A stretch of 6,088 bases of DNA. Origin: Chlorobiota bacterium. GTDB lineage: Bacteria; Bacteroidota; Ignavibacteria; Ignavibacteriales; Ignavibacteriaceae. This document shows, one piece after another, positions 1 through 6,079 of the stretch (within the stretch, counting starts at the first letter, position 1; every line of letters starts with the position of its first letter). The stretch spans positions 1 through 6,088 of the forward strand of contig RHKR01000158.1 in NCBI GenBank assembly GCA_008363265.1, in the 5' to 3' direction. The notes under the pieces were generated by a model, which made no database searches, had not been told where the DNA came from, and saw only the letters and a program-made list of their open reading frames with translations. Both the position numbers and the translations under genes were made by a program.

Positions 1-214
1 CCCCCTGCCCCATTTCGGTCTTTGCCATGAAGATTGTAACCTCACCCGATGAGCTGATCTGGATGAAGGGCCCCGGTTTGAATACCCCTTTTGGGTCGTC
101 GCCCGGTTCGAGGATACCGTCATTTCCCTTAGCAAAAACCGCCGGAATGAACGAGCCAAGCACGAGGCCGCTCCCTGAGAGGCCCACTATCTTAATAAAA
201 TCTCTTCTTTTCAT
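1..214 (-). CDS. Molybdopterin-binding subunit of a molybdenum hydroxylase, IorB-like (N-terminal part, cut by window edge)
   Basis: This is the first 71 codons of the large molybdenum-cofactor subunit of an isoquinoline 1-oxidoreductase/aldehyde oxidase-type enzyme. Such enzymes hydroxylate N-heterocycles or aldehydes using water. The N-terminus reads MKRRDFIKIVGLSGSG, a twin-arginine (Tat) signal with RRDFIK followed by a hydrophobic stretch ending near PAVFA, so the protein should be exported folded to the periplasm. After it come FKPGPFIQIS and VTIFMAKTEMGQG, which match the start of the mature domain in IorB proteins, where ExGQG is near-invariant. The start is well supported: AAGGAG lies 10 nt upstream (225-230) inside the end of the preceding gene. 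The upstream stop and this start are arranged TGA-G-ATG, indicating translational coupling with the [2Fe-2S] subunit. The rest of the gene lies off the left edge, so active-site residues and substrate class cannot be judged. Confidence 0.88.
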   Translation of the reverse strand, partial: MKRRDFIKIVGLSGSGLVLGSFIPAVFAKGNDGILEPGDDPKGVFKPGPFIQISSSGEVTIFMAKTEMGQG

Positions 215-215
215 C

Positions 216-677
216 TCAGCCTTTCTCCTTAAGCAATTCCTGAACAGCGGTTTTTATCCTTGGGTAGGTCCCGCACCTGCAGATCACTCCGGTGAGGGCC
301 GTCTCCACTTCCTGCCATGAAGGAATCTTTTCCCCATCAAGAAGTGCTGCCACAGTAAGTATCTGTGCCGGCTGGCAGTAACCGCACTGCGACACTTCAT
401 GCTCTATCCATTTCTTAAGGACGGGGTGGTTCCTGTTCTCAGCGAGTCCCTCGATGGTTGTCACTTTTCTGTTCCCGAGTTTGGAAACCGGGAGTGAGCA
501 CGATCTTTCAATTTCTCCGTCGATAAGCACCGTGCACGATCCGCACACGCCGATGCCGCACCCGTATTTGGTGCCTGTCAGACCCAGGGTGTCCCTTAAA
601 ACCCACAGAAGCGGGGTTTCGGGGTCAACCTCGGCCGTTAGAACTTTTCCGTTAATATTGATCTTGTATTCCGGCAT
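216..677 (-). CDS. [2Fe-2S] subunit of a molybdenum hydroxylase, IorA-like
   Basis: This 153-residue protein is the electron-transfer subunit of a xanthine oxidase-family enzyme and carries electrons from the molybdenum centre to an acceptor. Both cluster sites are complete. The plant-ferredoxin-type cluster uses Cys40, 45, 48 and 60 (CGIGVCGSC…C). The C-terminal helical-bundle cluster uses Cys98 and 101 (QCGYC) and Cys133 and 135 (CRCGTYPRI). Length and the CRCGTYPRI ending are typical of IorA/CoxS-type subunits. Ala104 follows QCGYCQP where Gly is usual. There is no signal peptide, so it is probably carried across the membrane folded with its Tat-tagged partner encoded 1 nt downstream. GGAG at 688-691 sits 10 nt before the ATG. 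It follows the flavoprotein gene by 22 nt and is almost certainly in the same transcript. The enzyme class is secure; the substrate is unknown. Confidence 0.93.
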   Translation of the reverse strand: MPEYKININGKVLTAEVDPETPLLWVLRDTLGLTGTKYGCGIGVCGSCTVLIDGEIERSCSLPVSKLGNRKVTTIEGLAENRNHPVLKKWIEHEVSQCGYCQPAQILTVAALLDGEKIPSWQEVETALTGVICRCGTYPRIKTAVQELLKEKG

Positions 678-699
678 TCAGTTAATTCTCCGTTCGTTT

Positions 700-2196
700 T
701 CAGTCAAATAAATTTCCGGTGTTAAGCAGGTTTTTAGGGTCGAGATACCGTTTCACTTTCCTCATCTCGCCAATTCCCTCCTCGCCGTACATCAGTTTCA
801 AATACTCTTTTTTCAGCTTCCCGATCCCGTGTTCGGCTGAGACGGTTCCGCCGAGTTCCACCGCTTTTCTGCACAGTTCAAGGTAGATTCCCTTCCCGGT
901 GACATATTCAGTATTATCCTTTGGAAGCATGTTGAGGTGGAGGTGGCAGTCGCCGAAGTGGCCGTAGGCTACATATTTTATCCCGGCCTCCCTGACCATC
1001 GCTATAGCCCACCTGTAATAATCATCAAAAGCCTCAATGGGCACGGCGGTATCGGTTCCGAGCTTCCTCAGTCCCTTTTGCTTTATGTATTCGCTCACCT
1101 TCCAGGAAACCGCATGGCGGAACTTCCTGATCTCCTCCACCCCGGCGGGATCAACGGGCATCCAGACCTCTTCGAGCGGAACCCCAACTACCTCCAACCG
1201 GCCTGCCCACTCAATAACAACCTCATCAAAATTTTCATTGGTGGCCTCAACCTCGAACCACACCGCCGCCGCCTTCCCCTCCGGTACTTTCGGAAAATCA
1301 TCCCTCAAAAACCCGAGCGAATTCCCATCAAAAAACTCCAATGCCCGCACCGCCTCAAGACTCCGTGTCTCCGTGTCTCCGTGACTCCGTGTCTCCGTGA
1401 CTCCGTGTCTCCGTGACTTCGAAACAAACCCCAACGCCCCCTCAACCGATTCAAAGAACGCCACGCACGAGAGGAGCCTCTCCGGCAGGGGCAGAACCTT
1501 AAGGGTTACTTCGGTAAAAACACAGAGGGTGCCTTCCGACCCAACGAGGAGATCGAGCAGGTCGCATCCCGGTTTGAAATAATATCCTGCGGCGTTCTTG
1601 GTTGAAGGCATCTTAAGCATTGGAGCGGGAAGTCTAAACGGTTTTCCGTCCGCTTCGAAAGAGAAGTACCCGCCTTGCTCAATGACATCACCCCTCTGCA
1701 GACGAAGCCGTGCCCCGACGGCGAACACCACTTCCGCCGCAGTCACAAACCCCCGCGCCGAGCCGTATTTATACGACCTCGCCCCGGATGAATTGTTGGC
1801 TACAACTCCACCAATGGTGCAGAGAGTCTCGGTGGGATCGGCGGGGAAGAAATAACCGTGCTGCCTGAGGTGCTCCTGCAGATCCGCGAGCAGAACACCC
1901 GGACCGCAGGTGACCGTTTCCCGTTCACGATCGAATGGTCCGATCCGGTTCATTCTGTCGGTTGAGATAAGCGCGCCCCCTTCAGGTACGCATCCTCCGG
2001 TCAGACCGGTCCTTGCTCCAGCGATTGTGATCTTCTTTCCTTCGGCATAGAGGGCACTCAGCAACCTGGCAAAACTTTCGGTGTCCGGCGGGTAATAAAG
2101 ATCATCACACTCACCCCTGTAATTGGAGGCATCGTGGAGGTGATCTTCGCCGATCTCGCCTTTGATTTTGTGAATGATCTGGTCTTCGGTACTCAT
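700..2196 (-). CDS. FAD-binding oxidoreductase, GlcD / D-lactate dehydrogenase type
   Basis: This 498-residue flavoprotein is of the VAO/PCMH fold, the family of glycolate oxidase GlcD, D-lactate and D-2-hydroxyglutarate dehydrogenases, which oxidise 2-hydroxy acids to 2-oxo acids. The FAD domain shows GARTGLTGG (60-68), PADPTETLCTIGG…ANNSSGA…KYG (118-145) and VGSEGTLCVFTEVTL (218-232). The C-terminal FAD-oxidase domain has GHFGDCHLHLN (412-422) and SAEHGIG (453-459), whose histidines and glutamate bind a metal and substrate in relatives. Position 417 is Cys where classical GlcD has Gly (GHxGDGN). There is no signal peptide or separate Fe-S domain. Residues 261-279 are encoded by an octanucleotide array inserted before the conserved LEAVRALEFFD stretch, apparently in a loop. 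No Shine-Dalgarno precedes the ATG. It is first in an operon with the two molybdenum hydroxylase genes. The family is firm; the substrate is not determinable. Confidence 0.9.
   Translation of the reverse strand: MSTEDQIIHKIKGEIGEDHLHDASNYRGECDDLYYPPDTESFARLLSALYAEGKKITIAGARTGLTGGCVPEGGALISTDRMNRIGPFDRERETVTCGPGVLLADLQEHLRQHGYFFPADPTETLCTIGGVVANNSSGARSYKYGSARGFVTAAEVVFAVGARLRLQRGDVIEQGGYFSFEADGKPFRLPAPMLKMPSTKNAAGYYFKPGCDLLDLLVGSEGTLCVFTEVTLKVLPLPERLLSCVAFFESVEGALGFVSKSRRHGVTETRSHGDTETRSLEAVRALEFFDGNSLGFLRDDFPKVPEGKAAAVWFEVEATNENFDEVVIEWAGRLEVVGVPLEEVWMPVDPAGVEEIRKFRHAVSWKVSEYIKQKGLRKLGTDTAVPIEAFDDYYRWAIAMVREAGIKYVAYGHFGDCHLHLNMLPKDNTEYVTGKGIYLELCRKAVELGGTVSAEHGIGKLKKEYLKLMYGEEGIGEMRKVKRYLDPKNLLNTGNLFD
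1360..1415 (-). repeat. Octanucleotide tandem array (7 units) inside the flavoprotein gene
   Basis: Seven consecutive perfect 8-bp units read (A/T)CTCCGTG on the plus strand, which is CACGGAG(A/T) on the coding strand. A degenerate partial unit follows at 1416-1421. The variable base runs a,t,t,a,t,a,t, giving a partial 16-bp higher-order period. In the reading frame the array encodes HGVTETRSHGDTETRS plus flanking residues (261-279). Three units make 24 nt, so the peptide repeats every 8 residues. The array has no stop in any coding-strand frame, so it can sit in a gene without breaking it, but adding or losing one unit shifts the downstream frame. Confidence 0.95.
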
Positions 2197-2327
2197 TTAT
2201 TACACTGAGGGAAAATTGCTTTAAGTGTACAGGGAAAATTCCGGGTCTTTTCCATATCAAAATTACGATTATTTGATTTAATTTATTAATTTATGCTTCA
2301 CTTTTCCAACAATTATTCAACGACCAT
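2197..2327. promoter_or_regulatory. Divergent AT-rich intergenic region
   Basis: This 131-bp spacer separates the leftward redox operon from the rightward M23 protease gene and must hold the promoters of both if each is transcribed from its own start. It is strongly AT-rich (for example 2270-2295) compared with the flanking coding DNA. I could not find a convincing sigma-70 pair, nor a Bacteroidota TAnnTTTG element with proper spacing. No ribosome-binding site is visible next to either start codon. The only ordered element is the pair of 10-bp direct repeats at 2208-2240. Confidence 0.5.
2208..2240. repeat. Pair of 10-bp direct repeats upstream of the flavoprotein gene
   Basis: AGGGAAAATT occurs at 2208-2217 and again at 2231-2240, with start points 23 bp apart, roughly two helical turns. 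The pair lies 12 to 44 bp upstream of the flavoprotein start codon. That position fits either a transcription-factor site near its promoter or a 5' leader element. The repeats are exact, but their function is only inferred from position. Confidence 0.55.
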
Positions 2328-3410
2328 TTGGCAAAACTTTTACTCCTGATCTTTATCCTCCTTCTCCCCCTTAGATCGCAAACATTCAGATTCCAGCGCC
2401 CCGTGAAGGATAACATCCAAACCAACGGATCATACCTTTACGGAGAGCCCCGCTACGGCAACTCAGCGCTCGCGCATCTCGGCATAGATATTGCCGCGAG
2501 GTACGATACAGTGTTCGCTGCCGAAACGGGTGTGGTAACCTTCGTGGGCTACAGCCCCAACGACACTGTCGGTGGTTACGAACCGGGCGGCGCGGGCAAC
2601 TACATCACACAGCGCGCGGTCTGGAACGGCAAAACGGTTTACATGCTTTACATGCACCTGCAGAAGCCGCTCGTCTCTTCAGGCGCGAACATCACCCGGG
2701 GACAGCCGATCGCCATCTCGGGAAACACGGGAAACTCGACAGGGCCGCACCTCCACTTCGAGATCAGAATGAACACAGCCACATACGCCACTCCCGGCTC
2801 GAGAAGAAATGCAGAGCTCTGGGCAGGCATGACGGGCATGGGCGCAATCGCGGGAAGGGTGCCGAACGCCCCGAACAGCACGCGGGTGGACATCACCCCG
2901 GACCCCAAACCGCGGCCGCCATACACGACTTACGGCTACTCGCTGACTTATAATTTCAACGACCCCTACATCGGCAGCGATGAGGTTTACAACGAGAATT
3001 ACGCCATCGGCGATGTTAAACCGGGCACTTACACGATAACGGCACTCGGCGGCACTTACCGCAGGGTGGTCACCGTTGCCGCGGGTCAGGTGGCTAATGC
3101 CGATCCGCCGACAGGCATCGAGGAGGAGCAGACCATACCCGTGGCTTTCATGCTGAAGCAAAACTTCCCCAACCCATTCACAATGGGAAGCGGAACGAAG
3201 ATCACATTCGAACTTCCGGAGGCGGGTTATATTTCGGGAAAGGTTTACGACATTACCGGCCGTGAGATAGAAACCCTGATTTCAAGGGAAATGGAGGCGG
3301 GGGTTCACACAGTAGAATTTGCCGGAAAGGGCGTTCCGGCGGGCGTGTATTTCTTCCGGCTTGCCTTTGGCAACCACGCCTCAGCAGTAAAAATGATTTT
3401 AACCGACTGA
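2328..3410 (+). CDS. Secreted M23 (LytM-type) metallopeptidase with carboxypeptidase-regulatory-like and T9SS sorting domains
   Basis: This 360-residue protein probably cleaves peptidoglycan cross-links or other glycine-rich peptides outside the inner membrane. The N-terminus is a signal peptide (AKLLLLIFILLLPLRSQ). The M23 domain (about 24-150) has the zinc ligands His50 and Asp54 (HLGID) and His143, with catalytic-type His110 (YMHL) and His141 (GPHLHFE), so it looks active. Residues about 170-262 resemble the carboxypeptidase-regulatory-like beta domain often fused to M23 (AGRV…ENYAIGDVKPGTYTITA…RRVVTVAAGQ). Residues about 272-360 form a T9SS type A sorting domain, with LKQNFPNPF at 276-284 and KVYDITGRE, GVYFFRL after it. 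The chosen start is TTG at 2328: the frame is open upstream to a TGA at 2274 but has no ATG, and the signal peptide begins right there. No Shine-Dalgarno is visible. A second T9SS-tagged protease follows 120 nt downstream. Confidence 0.9.
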   Translation: MAKLLLLIFILLLPLRSQTFRFQRPVKDNIQTNGSYLYGEPRYGNSALAHLGIDIAARYDTVFAAETGVVTFVGYSPNDTVGGYEPGGAGNYITQRAVWNGKTVYMLYMHLQKPLVSSGANITRGQPIAISGNTGNSTGPHLHFEIRMNTATYATPGSRRNAELWAGMTGMGAIAGRVPNAPNSTRVDITPDPKPRPPYTTYGYSLTYNFNDPYIGSDEVYNENYAIGDVKPGTYTITALGGTYRRVVTVAAGQVANADPPTGIEEEQTIPVAFMLKQNFPNPFTMGSGTKITFELPEAGYISGKVYDITGREIETLISREMEAGVHTVEFAGKGVPAGVYFFRLAFGNHASAVKMILTD

Positions 3411-3530
3411 GAGAACACTGATAGCATCGCTCTTCTCGTCCGTTTTCAGGCATTGGTCGAATAGTTTGATATTTTTTAATCGTTTTATTCAAAATTCACT
3501 TCATTCATTTAATTAATTCCGGACCGTCTT
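3411..3530. other. Intergenic spacer between the two protease genes
   Basis: This 120-bp spacer becomes AT-rich in its second half (about 3466-3520), as expected for a promoter of the downstream protease gene. I see no stable hairpin with a T-tract, so no terminator is called, and read-through from the M23 gene is possible. Only a GGA at 3521-3523 lies at ribosome-binding distance from the next ATG. Confidence 0.5.
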
Positions 3531-6014
3531 ATGATAAGATATCTCCTTCTTCTTGCCCTGTTCTCAATTACAGTCTTTGGACAGGGTGTTCTCCTCAATC
3601 CCTGGAAGGATGCCTCAAAAAGCAACATCCCTTCAGGACTTGAAAAACAGATAACCGTCGAGAACTACAGACTTACTGAACTCGACAGGGCATCGATCAA
3701 CGAGTTTTTCAAAGCGGCCCCCGCTGAATTCACATATACAAGCGGCCGCGTGCCCGTGCTCGAGCTCCCGATGCCTGACGGCACCTCCGCAAAGTTTGAG
3801 ATATTCAACTCACCGGTTATGCACCCCGACCTGGCTGCAAAATTCCCTGAGATCAACACATTTCTCGCGAAACCAATAACCCCGGGTTACTATTCCGCGC
3901 GCCTTGATCTGACCCCACACGGTTTCCATGCACAGATATTCAGCGAAAAGGGTACAGTTTTCATCGATCCGTACGGAAAGGGAAATTCGACCTATCATAT
4001 TTCATATTTTAAGAAAGACTTCGCGCCCTCAGCAATGAAGCGCGCCCTGGATGTCTGCCTCGTTGAAGAATCCCACGAGGGAACCGAAGGCGAAGTCCGT
4101 CTCGCTCCCGGAACGCTAAGAACCTACCGCCTCGCGATGGCCGCCACAGGTGAATATACCGCGTTCCATGGCGGAACAGTTGCACTCGCCATGGCAGCTA
4201 TCGTGACTTCAGTGAACAGGGTCAACCAGGTTTACGAGAAGGATTTCAGCATCAGAATGATCCTTATTCCCAACAACAATCTTATTGTCTATACCAACGC
4301 GTCAACCGACCCATACACCAACAACAACGGTTCGACCATGCTCGGGCAGAATATAAGCAACCTTAATTCCGTTATCGGTAACGCGAACTTCGACATTGGT
4401 CATGTTTTCAGCACGGGTGGCGGAGGTGTTGCCTACCTCGCGAGTGTGTGCGGTTCAAGCAAGGCCGGTGGTGTGACAGGCGGTTCCGCCCCTGTCGGCG
4501 ATCCTTTTGATATCGACTATGTTGCCCACGAGATGGGACACCAGTTCGGAGCCAACCACACTCAGAACAACAATTGCCAGAGGAACGCCTCAACCGCGTT
4601 TGAACCGGGAAGTGCTTCCACCATCATGGGTTACGCGGGAATCTGCTCACCCGACCTTCAGAGCAACTCCGATGATTATTTTCACATCGGCAGCATGGTA
4701 GAAATTTCGAACTTCATTGCAGGTACAGGAAACAGCTGCGCGGTTTCCACATCCAACGCGAATGAAAAACCTGTCCCGACAGTACCGAACGGTGGATTCA
4801 CTATCCCAATAAACACCCCTTTCAAACTGACGGGCTCGGCTACCGATGCCGATAATACAACGCTCACCTATTGCTGGGAACAGTATGACCTCGGTCCGTC
4901 AACACATCCGAACTCTCCATCGGGCAACGCGCCGATATTCAGAAGTTTTGATCCCGTTACTTCACCAACCCGCTGGTTCCCGAAAAGACAGGATGTTTAC
5001 AGCGGCACACAGGTTCTCGGCGAGATACTTCCTTCGTACGCGAGAAATCTGAAGTTCAGAATGGTGGTTCGTGACAACAACCCCGGCGCGGGCAACTACG
5101 CTTACGGTGAGATCACATTCGCGGTGAGTGCCGCGGCAGGTCCGTTCAGGGTAACCTACCCGAACACGAATGTTTCGATCCCTGCTTCATCACCTGTAAC
5201 AGTAACATGGAATGTGGCAAGCACCAACACCACCCCTGTTAACTGCCAGACCGTTAACATCAAGATCACCACTGATCAGGGGAACACCTTCGTTAATGTA
5301 GCTTCAGGTCTCCCGAACACGGGAACCGCCTCGGTTACACTTCCGAATGTGCAGACAACCACGGCCCGCCTTTACATTGAAGCCGCCGACAACATCTTCT
5401 ATGATGTTTCAGATGCCAATTTCACTATCACACAGGCAGTACCCGTTGAGCTCGCTTCATTTACAGCCGGTTCATCGAACGGTGCCGTGAACCTCGAGTG
5501 GTCGACCGCTACAGAGACCAACAACAAGGGCTTCGCGATCGAAAGAAAAGGCTCCGACGGTAACTACACAGAAGTGGGTTTCGTTAACGGACAGGGTACA
5601 ACAACCAAAACCAGTAACTATTCTTTTAGCGACAGACCGTTCGCCCCGGGCATCTTCGTTTACCGCCTGAAACAGACCGATCTCGATGGTTCTTTCAGCT
5701 ACTCGAATGAAGTGGAGGTTGATGTCGCTAATCCTGAAGAATTCTCACTTTCACAGAACTGGCCGAATCCGTTCAACCCCTCCACTTCGATCAGCTTCAG
5801 CCTTCCTGAAGCCTCGAACATCAGGATCGTGATCTACGATGTGGTGGGCAATAAAGTGGCCGACCTCGTCAGCGGGAATTTCACCGCCGGCTGGCACAAT
5901 GCCAACTTTGACGCTTCCCGCCTCAACAGCGGCGTGTACCTCTACACGATCACCGCCCAGGGCAACTCAGGGAAAGCGTTCTCTGCCACCAGGAAGATGA
6001 TGCTGCTTAAATAA
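3531..6014 (+). CDS. Secreted reprolysin-like (M12B-type) zinc metalloprotease with T9SS sorting domain
   Basis: This 827-residue secreted protease has a modular layout. Residues 1-18 are a signal peptide (MIRYLLLLALFSITVFGQ). Residues about 20-190 are a prodomain whose only cysteine is Cys176. The catalytic domain (about 195-405) carries HEMGHQFGANH at 333-343, so His333, His337 and His343 bind zinc and Glu334 is the general base. A Met-turn follows at Met366 (STIMGYAGIC). Cys307, 349, 372 and 403 could make two disulfides. Next come beta-sandwich modules: a cadherin/PKD-like one (about 409-535), an Ig-like one (about 541-636) and an Fn3-like one (about 640-735). The last about 90 residues are a T9SS type A sorting domain (LSQNWPNPFNPST from 740, ending KMMLLK). 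The order matches surface or secreted proteases of Bacteroidota and Ignavibacteriota. The enzyme class is firm; the natural substrate is unknown. The gene is intact and ends just before a repeat-rich region. Confidence 0.93.
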   Translation: MIRYLLLLALFSITVFGQGVLLNPWKDASKSNIPSGLEKQITVENYRLTELDRASINEFFKAAPAEFTYTSGRVPVLELPMPDGTSAKFEIFNSPVMHPDLAAKFPEINTFLAKPITPGYYSARLDLTPHGFHAQIFSEKGTVFIDPYGKGNSTYHISYFKKDFAPSAMKRALDVCLVEESHEGTEGEVRLAPGTLRTYRLAMAATGEYTAFHGGTVALAMAAIVTSVNRVNQVYEKDFSIRMILIPNNNLIVYTNASTDPYTNNNGSTMLGQNISNLNSVIGNANFDIGHVFSTGGGGVAYLASVCGSSKAGGVTGGSAPVGDPFDIDYVAHEMGHQFGANHTQNNNCQRNASTAFEPGSASTIMGYAGICSPDLQSNSDDYFHIGSMVEISNFIAGTGNSCAVSTSNANEKPVPTVPNGGFTIPINTPFKLTGSATDADNTTLTYCWEQYDLGPSTHPNSPSGNAPIFRSFDPVTSPTRWFPKRQDVYSGTQVLGEILPSYARNLKFRMVVRDNNPGAGNYAYGEITFAVSAAAGPFRVTYPNTNVSIPASSPVTVTWNVASTNTTPVNCQTVNIKITTDQGNTFVNVASGLPNTGTASVTLPNVQTTTARLYIEAADNIFYDVSDANFTITQAVPVELASFTAGSSNGAVNLEWSTATETNNKGFAIERKGSDGNYTEVGFVNGQGTTTKTSNYSFSDRPFAPGIFVYRLKQTDLDGSFSYSNEVEVDVANPEEFSLSQNWPNPFNPSTSISFSLPEASNIRIVIYDVVGNKVADLVSGNFTAGWHNANFDASRLNSGVYLYTITAQGNSGKAFSATRKMMLLK

Positions 6015-6049
6015 GGATGAGGGATGATGGATGATGGCTGAAGGATGAA
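6015..6049 (+). repeat. Degenerate heptanucleotide tandem repeat
   Basis: Five 7-bp units start immediately after the protease stop codon: GGATGAG, GGATGAT, GGATGAT, GGCTGAA, GGATGAA. The core is GGATGAN, with one substitution in the fourth unit. The array is non-coding, has no stem-loop of its own, and runs directly into the GC-rich repeat that follows. It resembles the short tandemly repeated sequences found between genes in some bacterial genomes. Confidence 0.8.
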
Positions 6050-6079
6050 CCGCCTTCGGCGGAATGAACCGCCTTCGGC
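6045..6079 (+). repeat. 19-nt-period GC-rich hairpin repeat, continuing to the window edge
   Basis: ATGAACCGCCTTCGGC occurs at 6045-6060 and again at 6064-6079. The first copy completes a perfect inverted repeat, CCGCC-TTC-GGCGG, at 6050-6062. The second copy has the left arm and part of the right arm, then diverges (CATCATAACG). The hairpin could slow or end transcription of the protease gene, but no T-tract follows, so it is listed as a repeat and not a terminator. The array may continue beyond the window. Confidence 0.8.

Noticed and set aside
27..320. Plus-strand open frame across the start of the IorB-like gene and the end of the IorA-like gene
   Set aside because: It is antisense to two conserved genes with clear cofactor motifs and has no protein features of its own.
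1360..1415. CRISPR array
   Set aside because: The units are 8 bp, contiguous and without spacers, and lie inside a coding gene.
937..1416. Open frames on the plus strand opposite the flavoprotein gene, including ones ending in LRVSVSP-like repeats
   Set aside because: They lie wholly antisense to a well-conserved gene, have no recognisable domain, and owe their length partly to the octamer array.
2270..2300. Sigma-70 promoter or Bacteroidota TAnnTTTG promoter for the M23 gene
   Set aside because: A TTGATT at 2273 and TATGCT at 2292 are only 13 bp apart, and ATTATTTG does not match the TA at the start of the Bacteroidota element.
2679..3161. 160-residue open frame on the minus strand across the M23 gene
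   Set aside because: It is a shadow of a GC-rich coding region: Arg- and Val-rich composition, no domain, fully opposite a gene with intact catalytic motifs.
3465..3480. Bacteroidota-type -7 element (…TAGTTTG) upstream of the M12B-type protease gene
   Set aside because: The spacing between TA and TTTG is one base instead of two and no -33 element fits, so it is not distinguishable from AT-rich background.
6050..6062. Rho-independent terminator
   Set aside because: The CCGCC/GGCGG stem is perfect but short and no T-tract follows; the unit recurs 19 nt later, so a repeat element is the better call.
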